Positions 1 to 9,116 of a stretch of DNA of 13,593 nt are shown here, in pieces. The stretch covers positions 1 through 13,593 of the forward strand of contig CAZXBB010000014.1 in the NCBI GenBank assembly GCA_964638815.1. The letters run 5' to 3'. Under the pieces are notes generated by a model. The model was not told the origin of the DNA. It saw nothing but the letters and a program-made list of their open reading frames with translations, and searched no databases. Source of the stretch: CAZXBB01 sp964638815 (GTDB lineage: Bacteria; Planctomycetota; Phycisphaerae; Phycisphaerales; SM1A02). The stretch's first letter is position 1. Each line of letters starts with the position of its first letter. The position numbers and the translations under genes are program-made.

Positions 1-56
1 TGGTCCACCCCGTCCCGTGTCGTCCCTGGCGCCATACCCGGCACGGTCACGCGGTG

Positions 57-131
57 TTGTGGTGGGGGCGTCCCCGCCTGCACCGGGCGCCCCGGCGGGT
101 GCGAGTGAAGGCGTGGCCGCCCGCACCACAA
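57..131 (-). terminator. Large inverted repeat downstream of the PilZ gene, possible terminator
   Basis: TTGTGGTG at 57-64 is the exact reverse complement of CACCACAA at 124-131. After one mismatched position, five more bases pair (66-70 with 118-122), giving 13 of 14 paired positions. The enclosed segment is itself G+C-rich and self-complementary, for example CCGCC near 74-78 and GGCGG near 93-97. It begins 9 bp beyond the stop of the minus-strand PilZ gene, which fits a transcription end or mRNA-stabilising structure. No T-run follows, so intrinsic termination is only a guess. I see no supported gene in 1-139. Confidence 0.3.
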
Positions 132-139
132 GGGCAGGC

Positions 140-553
140 TCACGCCGCCTTGACCCGCGGCATGTTGCCCTGCTCGTCGCGGAAGTCATCCATCGAGAAC
201 TGCAGGGGCACCTCGATGAACGTCAGCCCCGACTCGTGCTTCATGTCGCCGACGTAGCTGCAGTGCACCACGCGGACACCGAGGATCACCTCCGTGCCGT
301 CCGACCGCGACAGCAGCACGGCGCCCTCGTGGCCGACGTGCAGCATGAAGCGGGAGATCACGCATATGCCGGTCGAGGAGATGTTCTTGCCGCGAACGAC
401 CGTCGAGATGCTCTTACCGCCCGTCGGCGTCCACTGGACGAACGCGATGTCGGCGTCGAAATCGCATCGGCGGTTGTTGCGGTGCTCGACGTCGACCGGC
501 TCCGCGTCGACCGCCCCGCGGGCGACGTCGATGATGTGATCGATAGGATTCAT
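140..553 (-). CDS. PilZ domain protein (probable c-di-GMP binding), 137 aa
   Basis: This is a small soluble protein consisting almost entirely of one PilZ domain, the common receptor fold for cyclic di-GMP. The two ligand-binding signatures are visible: an RxxxR motif (R25 to R29, in HRNNRRCDF) and NxSxxG (N57-I-S-S-T-G62), followed by alternating beta-strand-like sequence to about residue 117. There is no signal peptide, membrane segment or output domain, so it would act as a stand-alone c-di-GMP adaptor in the cytoplasm. I chose the internal ATG at 553 because AGAGGGG lies a few bases upstream on the minus strand. A longer reading from 595 only adds a basic 14-residue head. It is last in a run of four minus-strand genes, 101 bp after the membrane protein. 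Family assignment is fairly secure; the pathway controlled is unknown. Confidence 0.8.
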   Translation of the reverse strand: MNPIDHIIDVARGAVDAEPVDVEHRNNRRCDFDADIAFVQWTPTGGKSISTVVRGKNISSTGICVISRFMLHVGHEGAVLLSRSDGTEVILGVRVVHCSYVGDMKHESGLTFIEVPLQFSMDDFRDEQGNMPRVKAA

Positions 554-654
554 GTCCGTTCCCCTCTTCGCGGCGGGTCGCGCGGGCGGCGCCATCCCCG
601 CGTCATATCGACCGGCGGTCCTGCCTGCCTGAGCGAAACCTCACAGGTCGAAAA

Positions 655-1062
655 CTACGCCCCCCGCCGCGCCGCGATCACGCCGACCAGACCCGTCCAG
701 GCGCCGTAACCGTTCCAGGCCGCAAAGAGCGCCAGGAACACCGGTGAGATCGCCGCCGCGTGCTGCTTGTCCACGTAATCCAGCACGATCACCGTGACGA
801 GGAGCACCGCGCTCACCACCCCCACGACGCCGTAAAGAAGGTTTCCGCCCCACCGGTGTACGAACGTGACGAGGGCGGAGACGGCGAACGCCACCGCGGA
901 CCCCTTGATCGTCCACTTCAGCGCGAACCAGGCCGGTACGAGCTGGCCGCCGGCGTTATGGGTCGTCCACTGCGAGAGGAATCCGAAGTATGCGAAGATC
1001 ACGGCGCTCAGCAGCATGATCGCCGGTCCGTTGAGCACGCTCGATCCGCGTCCGTCGTTCAT
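655..1062 (-). CDS. Small integral membrane protein of unknown function, 135 aa
   Basis: I do not recognise a family. The sequence shows four hydrophobic stretches fitting transmembrane helices, at about residues 12-30, 47-68, 75-95 and 104-130. Short polar links lie between them (QWTTHNAGGQ, VHRWGG, DYVDKQH) and the C-terminus is basic (ARRGA). It would sit in the cytoplasmic membrane. A GAGGG sequence lies about 12 bases before the ATG, an acceptable but not ideal ribosome site. It starts 62 bp after the oxidoreductase stop and ends 101 bp before the PilZ gene, in the same direction. Several overlapping frames are open, as expected in high-GC DNA, but only this one gives a sensible membrane-protein pattern. 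Confidence 0.65.
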   Translation of the reverse strand: MNDGRGSSVLNGPAIMLLSAVIFAYFGFLSQWTTHNAGGQLVPAWFALKWTIKGSAVAFAVSALVTFVHRWGGNLLYGVVGVVSAVLLVTVIVLDYVDKQHAAAISPVFLALFAAWNGYGAWTGLVGVIAARRGA

Positions 1063-1124
1063 GATTGGGTGCCCTCAGTTCGTCGGTCCCCCCCGGTTCC
1101 TCCGTACGCCGGTTCCTTCCAGGA

Positions 1125-2321
1125 CTATCCGATCTCCGTCATCCGGACCGCCCGCCGCTCCCGCGCGGACACGATCGCGGCGTGCAGAACCTGCTGCGTC
1201 CGGTAGGCGTCCTCGAAGTCGGGCAGCGGTACGACGGGCTTGCGGCGGCCGAGCACGGCGAGGATGTCCGCCGCCTGGCTCACGAACCCGTGCTCGTACC
1301 CGATGAGGTGGGCGGCGGGCCAGTACGCGTCGGCGTAGGGATGCGCACCCGCCGTCGTGCACATGATCCGGCTCCACCCGCGCAGCGCCGGCTCGATGGA
1401 GTCGTCCCACCACTCCAGCTCGTTCATCCGCTCGAAGTCGAACCTGACCGATCCGCGATCGCCGTTGATCTCGATGGCGTTGCGATTCTGGTTGCCGGTA
1501 GCGAGACGCGTGGCCTCGAAGGACGCCACGGCGCCCTTCCTGAACCGGGCGAGGAACAGCACGCAGTCGTCAACCGTCGAACGGCCGCGCCGCTTGCGCC
1601 GCGTCTTCTTCCGTCCGCGTCCGATGCCGCCGCCGTCCGACCCGACGATCTCGCGCTCGCGGATGAACGTCTCCTCGATCGCGCCCGACACCTCGGCGAT
1701 CTCGTCGCCCGTGATGAACCGGGCCATGTCCACGATGTGGGCGTTGAGGTCGCCGTGCGCGCCCGATCCCGCCTTGCTCCCCACGAATCGCCACGAGAGC
1801 GGCGTGTCGGGGCCGCCCCAGTCCTGGAGGTAGTGCGCGCGGACGTGCCGGATCGTGCCGAGCCGCCCGCCGGCGACCAGCCGGTGGGCGAGCGCGACCG
1901 CCGGGCAGCGGCGGTAGTTGAACCAGACGAACGTGTGCACGCCGCGTCTCTTCGCGCGGCGGGCGGCGTCGCGCATCGCGCGGGCGTCGTCGAGCGTCCC
2001 CGCGAGCGGCTTCTCGCAGGCGACGTGCTTGCCCGCCTCGAGCGCCGCCACCGCCTGGTCGCGGTGGACGTCGTTGGGCGACGCGATGTCCACGAGGTCG
2101 ATGGCGTCGTCCTTCACGACGTCGCGCCACCGGGTCGTCGCGTTGAACCACCCCCATCTCGCGGCGAACGCCGAGGTCACGTCCGCGTCCCGCGCCGCGA
2201 CGGTGTCCATCACCGCCTCGCACGGGAGGTCGAAGAACCGGTTCACGCTCATCCAGGCGTTGGAGTGCGCGCGGCCCATGAACTTCGAGCCGATGAGAGC
2301 AATGTGCACGGGTCGGGGCAT
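1125..2321 (-). CDS. Gfo/Idh/MocA family NAD(P)-dependent oxidoreductase, 398 aa
   Basis: The N-terminus has the Rossmann beta1/loop of the family (IALIGSKFMGRAHSNAW, residues 7-23; the usual GxGxxG is relaxed to GSKFMG). IDLVDIASPNDVHRD (74-88) and the hallmark EKP motif (E103-K104-P105, with K104 the expected catalytic lysine) follow. The C-terminal substrate domain carries GDLNAHIVDMARF (190-202), with the family's HxxD pair at H195 and D198. Members oxidise or reduce sugars, inositols and related alcohols with NAD(P); the substrate cannot be told from sequence. Unusual is a strongly basic run at about 233-248 (GRGRKKTRRKRRGRS) between two conserved segments. It starts 40 bp after gcvP on the same strand. 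Planctomycetes carry many paralogues of this family, so proximity to gcvP may be incidental. Confidence 0.88.
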   Translation of the reverse strand: MPRPVHIALIGSKFMGRAHSNAWMSVNRFFDLPCEAVMDTVAARDADVTSAFAARWGWFNATTRWRDVVKDDAIDLVDIASPNDVHRDQAVAALEAGKHVACEKPLAGTLDDARAMRDAARRAKRRGVHTFVWFNYRRCPAVALAHRLVAGGRLGTIRHVRAHYLQDWGGPDTPLSWRFVGSKAGSGAHGDLNAHIVDMARFITGDEIAEVSGAIEETFIREREIVGSDGGGIGRGRKKTRRKRRGRSTVDDCVLFLARFRKGAVASFEATRLATGNQNRNAIEINGDRGSVRFDFERMNELEWWDDSIEPALRGWSRIMCTTAGAHPYADAYWPAAHLIGYEHGFVSQAADILAVLGRRKPVVPLPDFEDAYRTQQVLHAAIVSARERRAVRMTEIG

Positions 2322-2361
2322 GTCGGGAGCCTACCGCGCAACGGGGTATTCGTGCGGGACG

Positions 2362-5259
<2,898 letters not shown>

Positions 5260-5316
5260 CGGGCCGGGACCTCGACCGGGGCCGGAGGCGACGGAAGCAA
5301 AGGCCGCGGTCCGCTC

Positions 5317-5349
5317 GGGGCCGGGGCCGGGGCCGGGGCCGGGACCGGG
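5317..5349 (+). repeat. GGGGCC hexanucleotide tract, G-quadruplex-prone
   Basis: Four perfect GGGGCC units (5317-5340) are followed by a degenerate GGGACC and a final GGG. The plus strand therefore has six G-runs of at least three bases separated by two or three bases, a strong G-quadruplex pattern; the gcvP transcript would carry the C-rich complement. If gcvP began at 5373, the tract would encode alternating Pro-Gly in its N-terminal extension. Related GGGCCGGGACC-like sequence also lies at 5260-5287. Confidence 0.85.
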
Positions 5350-5452
5350 AGGCGTCGTATGGAGCTTGGTCATCGGTATTTGCAGAACCGGTCAGGGGGT
5401 GTGGTCCCGCAGCCGCTGGGCGTTCGCACCCCTCGGGAGGGAAGCGGGATGG

Positions 5453-5481
5453 ACTATATTCAGCGCAGCGGCCGCGAGCAA
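5453..5481 (-). promoter_or_regulatory. Candidate sigma-70-type promoter of gcvP
   Basis: On the minus strand, TTGCTC (5481-5476) and TATAGT (5458-5453) are separated by exactly 17 bp. The -10 box matches 5 of 6 consensus positions and the -35 box matches TTG only. Transcription would start near 5446 and give a leader of about 187 nt that includes the C-rich complement of the GGGGCC tract. Confidence 0.4.
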
Positions 5482-5485
5482 CGCG

Positions 5486-5514
5486 TTGGGGTCGCTACGG
5501 TAGGTCGCTACGGT
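5486..5514 (+). promoter_or_regulatory. Candidate promoter of the M28 peptidase gene
   Basis: TTGGGG at 5486-5491 and TACGGT at 5509-5514 are spaced by 17 bp and would start transcription near 5521, about 76 nt before the ATG at 5597. The match is weak (TTG and TAnnnT only) and rests mainly on spacing and position. The -10 box falls within the second copy of the 13-bp direct repeat. Confidence 0.25.
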
Positions 5515-5515
5515 A
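5490..5515 (+). repeat. Two abutting copies of a 13-bp direct repeat, possible operator
   Basis: GGTCGCTACGGTA occurs at 5490-5502 and again, identical and with no gap, at 5503-5515. It sits 82 bp upstream of the peptidase start and overlaps the candidate promoter, a position suited to a regulator binding site. A recent slippage duplication would look the same. Confidence 0.6.
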
Positions 5516-5596
5516 TGTCACCGAATCGGCCGCCGACGCCCGGATCCGCGGCACGGAAACCTTATGCACCGGCGCCCGCCGGCCAGGAACCTCACG

Positions 5597-7705
5597 ATGA
5601 ACGACGCATCCCGGACCCCGTTCCGCCGGCACTGGCTCGGCGTCACGATGGCGCTCCTCTCGCTCCTCGCGCCGATCGGCTGCGCTTCGACGGAGACGAC
5701 GCCCGCTCCCGTCACCGCGAGCCAGACCACCGGCGCCGCCGTGACGGCCGATGCCGCGCCGGCACGCGGTCACGCGATCGCAGGCCCGTCGAACCTGACG
5801 ACGTTCAGCCCGCCGGAGCAATCGGTGGCGGTCAACGTCCGGACGCTCAGCCTGCGGAACGTCTTCGAGGAGCTCGGCGAGGATGCGACGCTCTGGTACC
5901 AGCACGTCCAGACGCTCGCCAATCCCTACTTCGAGGGGCGCGTCAACGGCAGCGCGGGCACGGACCGCGCGCGGGAGTACATGGAGTTCTACTTCCGGCA
6001 GTACGGTCTCGAGCCCGCCTTCCCCGTCCGGACCGATGAGCAGGGAGGCGGGAACGAGGCCATGTGGGTGAGCTACCGGCAGCCGTTCGACTTCCGAACG
6101 CGGGATCGCACGACGGTCACGGTGGAGGACGCGCACGCGGCGATCAACGGCGCCGCGCTGGCCGAGGGCGAGGACTACGCCGTGCTGGGCAACGCCGGCA
6201 CGGGCGACGTGACGGGGCCGGTCACGTTCGTCGGCTACGGCATCGACGAGGGGCCGGACGGATACTCGAGCTTCGACGACGACACGGACCTGGCCGGCCG
6301 GATCGCGCTCATGCTCCGGTACGAGCCCATGAGCGCCGACGGCGTCAGCAAGTGGACGGGCGAGCGCTTCACGCCGCATTCGGGCATCGCCCCGAAGATG
6401 GCGGCCGTGAAGGACCGCGGCGCGGCGGGCATCATCCTCGTGAACCCGCCCGGCTGCCGGGACGGACGCACCGGGCTCGAGCCGCTCGCGCAGAGCGCGC
6501 GGTTCGGCCGTTCGCTTCAGCTCCCGGTGATCCAGGTGACGCCGGAGGTCGCCGGGCGGATCCTCGCCGCGGGCGATCCGGACCGCGGCGACCTGATGGC
6601 GTGGCGCCGCGCCGCCGACGACGGCGCGCTGACCTGCGTGAACCTTCCGGACTCCGTCCAGGTATCGTTCGGCGCCGACGTCGAGCGCTCCCGCGAGGGC
6701 GCTTCGGTCCCGGCCGACAACGTCGGGGCGGTGCTGCGCGGACGCGGGGCGCTCGCGGACCAGTGGCTCTTCATCGGCGGCCACTACGACCACAACGGCT
6801 ACGGCATGGGCAACGTCTTCGGCACCACGCCGGACGCCGGCCCGCTCTTCCCGGGCGCCGACGACAACGCGTCCGGCACCGCCGGCGTGCTCGTGCTCGC
6901 GAAGATCCTCGCCGAGGAGTACGCGCGCCGCGGCGAGGACGAGGACCTGCGCTCGGTGATGTTCATCGCGTTCGACGCGGAGGAGCGCGGCCTGCACGGC
7001 TCGCGGCACTACACGAGCAACCCCACCGTCGATCCCGACAAGATCACGGCCCTCATCAACATGGACATGATCGGCCGCCTGCGCTCCGACCACCTCTCGG
7101 TGCTCGGGACGCAGACCGCCGAGGGTCTCGAGGACCTCCTGCGCCCGCACATCGAGCGCAGCGGCCTGACGGTCGCCATGACGCCGAACGGCAGCGGGCG
7201 TTCCGATGACGTGAACTTCACGCGTCTCGAGGTGCCGGCGATGCACTTCTTCACGGGCATGCATGCCGAGTACACGACGCCGCAGGACAAGGCGTACACG
7301 GTCAACCCCGTCGGCGCGAAGAAGATCCTGGATTTCATCCGGGACATCGCCGTCGATCTCGTCACGCGTCCGCAGCAGCTCGACTTCGCGTCGCCGGGAC
7401 GCAGCGAGACGCCGACGGCCGATCGCGGCTACGCGCCCGTGCGTCTCGGCATCCGTCCGGGCATGGGCGAGGACCTGGACGCCGGCATCCTCGTAGATGG
7501 CGTCTCGCCCGGAACGAGCGCCGACGACGGCGGACTGAAGGCCGGCGACGTCATGCTGCGCTGGGACGACACGGAGCTGACGGACATGCGGGCCCTCGTC
7601 GAGATGCTCCGCGACCACAAGCCGGGCGACGTCGTCACGATCACCGTGCTGCGCGAGGGGAAGGAGGTCGCCCTGCCGGTGACGCTGAAGGCGGGCGGCC
7701 AGTAG
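5597..7705 (+). CDS. M28 family zinc metallopeptidase, lipoprotein with PA-like and PDZ domains, 702 aa
   Basis: The start at 5597 follows AGGA with 8-bp spacing; an ATG at 5564 lacks such a site. A lipoprotein signal is clear: basic FRRHW, hydrophobic core VTMALLSLLAPI, then lipobox APIGC with C29. Residues about 205-345 look like a protease-associated (PA) insert (FVGYGIDEG, GAAGIILVNPPG). The M28 catalytic domain shows the expected metal and catalytic residues: H396 in GGHYDHN, D422 in GADDNASG, E462-E463 in DAEERG, D490 in NMDMIGR and H556 in GMHAEY. That is a complete two-zinc set, as in aminopeptidases of this family. Residues from about 615 form a PDZ domain (GILVDGVSPGTSADDGGLKAGD). 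It should be a membrane-anchored, envelope-located peptidase; the substrate is unknown. Its stop faces the dockerin gene convergently, 72 bp away. Confidence 0.92.
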   Translation: MNDASRTPFRRHWLGVTMALLSLLAPIGCASTETTPAPVTASQTTGAAVTADAAPARGHAIAGPSNLTTFSPPEQSVAVNVRTLSLRNVFEELGEDATLWYQHVQTLANPYFEGRVNGSAGTDRAREYMEFYFRQYGLEPAFPVRTDEQGGGNEAMWVSYRQPFDFRTRDRTTVTVEDAHAAINGAALAEGEDYAVLGNAGTGDVTGPVTFVGYGIDEGPDGYSSFDDDTDLAGRIALMLRYEPMSADGVSKWTGERFTPHSGIAPKMAAVKDRGAAGIILVNPPGCRDGRTGLEPLAQSARFGRSLQLPVIQVTPEVAGRILAAGDPDRGDLMAWRRAADDGALTCVNLPDSVQVSFGADVERSREGASVPADNVGAVLRGRGALADQWLFIGGHYDHNGYGMGNVFGTTPDAGPLFPGADDNASGTAGVLVLAKILAEEYARRGEDEDLRSVMFIAFDAEERGLHGSRHYTSNPTVDPDKITALINMDMIGRLRSDHLSVLGTQTAEGLEDLLRPHIERSGLTVAMTPNGSGRSDDVNFTRLEVPAMHFFTGMHAEYTTPQDKAYTVNPVGAKKILDFIRDIAVDLVTRPQQLDFASPGRSETPTADRGYAPVRLGIRPGMGEDLDAGILVDGVSPGTSADDGGLKAGDVMLRWDDTELTDMRALVEMLRDHKPGDVVTITVLREGKEVALPVTLKAGGQ

Positions 7706-7777
7706 CCGCGGGTCGTCCGGACGGTCCGAACGGAGCGATCAACGAGATCCGCCCGCCTCGCGCCGGCGGAGCCGAAC
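7706..7777. other. 72-bp convergent intergenic region
   Basis: The region lies between the stop codons of the plus-strand peptidase and the minus-strand dockerin protein. It contains the 10-bp palindrome CGTCCGGACG shortly after the peptidase stop and a CCGCC/GGCGG stem with a 7-base loop nearer the dockerin gene. Either could help end transcription, but neither is followed by a convincing T-run, so I do not call a terminator. Confidence 0.4.
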
Positions 7778-8713
7778 CTACGAACAAGGCCCCCAGGCCG
7801 CGAGGACAACAAGGAGATCGCTGAACGCAACCTTACCGTCCGCGTCCAGATCCTCCGGGCACTCTGTCTGGTGCGGGCATGGGCCCCACGCCGAGAGAAC
7901 CGCGAGGATGTCTCCGACTCCGACGGCGCCGCTCCGGTCGATATCCGCTGGACAAGCTACCTGGATGGTTCCGCCGAGAGACCATGCGAGATCGACTGCC
8001 AGGCCAAAGTGATCGAAACCCGATTCCAGGCCATTCAAGTCCTGGTAATTGACCCAGCATTCGTTCTCGCGGATCTCCCTCCTGATCATCCAGAAGCTCT
8101 TGTCGGGACCGACGGCGGCAGCCTCAAACCAGTAGCGGCCCGGCCCAAGTGGCACCGGCTTGAACGTTGTCCATGACACGACTTCGGGTCGATCGAACCA
8201 GGTGCGACCAGGAGCCTCTTCGAGATAGTCCGTGACAACCGCTTCGACCAGGACCTCGCCTGGTGCGCCGTCCGAGTCAGCGCGAAACAGAAGCACCATT
8301 CCCGTACCCGATCCGGGCGGGACCGAATCCCATATGTGAACGTGGCGGAACTCGGTGAGCCGCCAAACCTCCTCATCAGGGACCACGAAATCATCAAGGA
8401 GTGACCGCCCCGGTTCGTAGACCGGAGGCACGCCGTTGGAGTACCCACCGGTGCCGTCCGTGTCTCCGTTGTCCCAGAGGACACTTCGGTCACCTGGTGG
8501 GTCATCTGGTGGATCATCTGGAGCCGTGCCAAGCGCGAGCAGGTTCATCGCGAGTACGAGTAGCAGCATGGGCTTGTGGCCTGACGCCTTGCCGATCAGC
8601 GGGCGGCCGAGGGCCGGTCCGGTGCATCCGCTTGGGCAGCACGATCGCGGGCCGGTGGCGCGGGTCACGAGACCAGTGACGACAGCCATTCCAACGATGA
8701 GAATAGTCCGCAT
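7778..8713 (-). CDS. Secreted protein with C-terminal GC-type dockerin, function unknown, 311 aa
   Basis: A strong GGAGG six bases before the ATG supports this start. The N-terminus has two hydrophobic segments: MRTILIVGMAVVTGLV (1-16) and MLLLVLAMNLLALGTA (about 49-64). Between them lies a stretch with three cysteines (SCCPSGC), so which one is the export signal is unclear. An acidic, proline-rich DDPPDDPP linker follows, then about 160 residues of beta-rich sequence with many aromatics (DDFVVPDEEVWRLTEF, HIWDSVPPGSGTG, RYWFEAAAVG). These resemble ligand-binding or structural domains of secreted planctomycete proteins, but no family can be named. The C-terminus is a paired GC-type dockerin, DIDRSGAVGVGD and DLDADGKVAFSD, each unit ending AWGPC. 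It is last of three minus-strand genes, 48 bp after its neighbour. The coding region has lower G+C than the flanks. Confidence 0.8.
   Translation of the reverse strand: MRTILIVGMAVVTGLVTRATGPRSCCPSGCTGPALGRPLIGKASGHKPMLLLVLAMNLLALGTAPDDPPDDPPGDRSVLWDNGDTDGTGGYSNGVPPVYEPGRSLLDDFVVPDEEVWRLTEFRHVHIWDSVPPGSGTGMVLLFRADSDGAPGEVLVEAVVTDYLEEAPGRTWFDRPEVVSWTTFKPVPLGPGRYWFEAAAVGPDKSFWMIRREIRENECWVNYQDLNGLESGFDHFGLAVDLAWSLGGTIQVACPADIDRSGAVGVGDILAVLSAWGPCPHQTECPEDLDADGKVAFSDLLVVLAAWGPCS
8496..8519 (-). repeat. 12-bp tandem repeat encoding DDPP
   Basis: GGTGGGTCATCT at 8496-8507 is followed directly by GGTGGATCATCT, one base different. On the coding (minus) strand each unit encodes Asp-Asp-Pro-Pro, forming the linker after the second hydrophobic segment of the dockerin protein. 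In-frame 12-bp units would allow linker length to vary by slippage. Confidence 0.75.
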
Positions 8714-8761
8714 CAGTCGCCTCCAACTCTCAGGCGAGCGTTCAATTCTGGACCACGCGGG

Positions 8762-9082
8762 CTACGCGTCACCTTCGCTTTCGACAGCTTCCAGGAACCG
8801 CGCAACGGCCAGCCGCCCGTACACCGGCTGCCGGTACTGCCGCCCTTTCCGAAACGGACGGCCGGGCTTGAACCCCGCCTGCCGAAGGAGCCGCCGCACG
8901 AGCCGAAGTTCCTCCATGGTGCAGGCGACCAGGCGAACCTCGTCGCCCTTCCTGTACTGCCGCGACCCCTCCTTCGCAAAGCGATTCGCGTCCTGCCTGC
9001 GCACGTAGCCGTTGCGTCGGTAGTACGACGCCAGCTCTGTCAGCGCGCGGCTCTGTCCGGTCTCCGTCGTCCTTCGGCTCAT
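8762..9082 (-). CDS. Small basic protein of unknown function, 106 aa
   Basis: I do not recognise the family with certainty. The protein is rich in arginine, lysine and tyrosine. One conserved-looking core is ASYYRRNGYVRRQDANRF (18-35), and a second basic section FKPGRPFRKGRQYRQPVYGR (71-90) precedes an acidic end (EAVESEGDA). A short helical segment (MEELRLVRRLLRQAG, 56-70) lies between. The charge suggests binding to nucleic acid or ribosomes, which is inference only. I chose the ATG at 9082; the frame stays open to 9397, but there it runs over the better-supported upstream gene. An AAGG about 10 bases upstream is a modest ribosome site. It begins 28 bp after the upstream gene's stop and is probably co-transcribed with it. 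Confidence 0.6.
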   Translation of the reverse strand: MSRRTTETGQSRALTELASYYRRNGYVRRQDANRFAKEGSRQYRKGDEVRLVACTMEELRLVRRLLRQAGFKPGRPFRKGRQYRQPVYGRLAVARFLEAVESEGDA

Positions 9083-9102
9083 GTACGTCGAACGCCTTGT
9101 CA

Positions 9103-9116
9103 GTCTAGATCTAGAC
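9103..9116. promoter_or_regulatory. Perfect 14-bp palindrome at a gene junction
   Basis: GTCTAGATCTAGAC is a perfect palindrome containing two CTAG tetranucleotides. It includes the TAG stop codon (9113-9111) of the 103-aa gene and lies about 20 bp ahead of the next gene's start. It could be an operator-like protein site or a small mRNA hairpin near the downstream ribosome site. Function is not shown. Confidence 0.5.

Larger units (their letters stand above)
5260..5596. promoter_or_regulatory. 337-bp divergent intergenic region between gcvP and the M28 peptidase gene
   Basis: No gene is supported here apart from the possible 38-codon in-frame extension of gcvP. From left to right the region holds the gcvP ribosome site, the GGGGCC tract (5317-5349), a candidate gcvP promoter (5453-5481), a candidate peptidase promoter (5486-5514) overlapping a 13-bp direct repeat, and the peptidase ribosome site AGGA near 5585. 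The two genes would be transcribed away from each other from start points less than 100 bp apart. I looked for the conserved blocks of a glycine riboswitch on the gcvP strand and did not find them. Confidence 0.6.

Noticed and set aside
5260..5446. Glycine riboswitch ahead of gcvP
   Set aside because: The conserved glycine-aptamer blocks are not present on the gcvP strand; the leader is dominated by GC-rich repeat sequence.
5495..7618. A 707-codon open frame on the minus strand, opposite the M28 peptidase gene
   Set aside because: Its product is an Arg/Val/His-rich low-complexity sequence with no domain pattern, as expected for the antisense of a high-GC gene. The plus strand has a complete lipoprotein signal and all M28 metal ligands.
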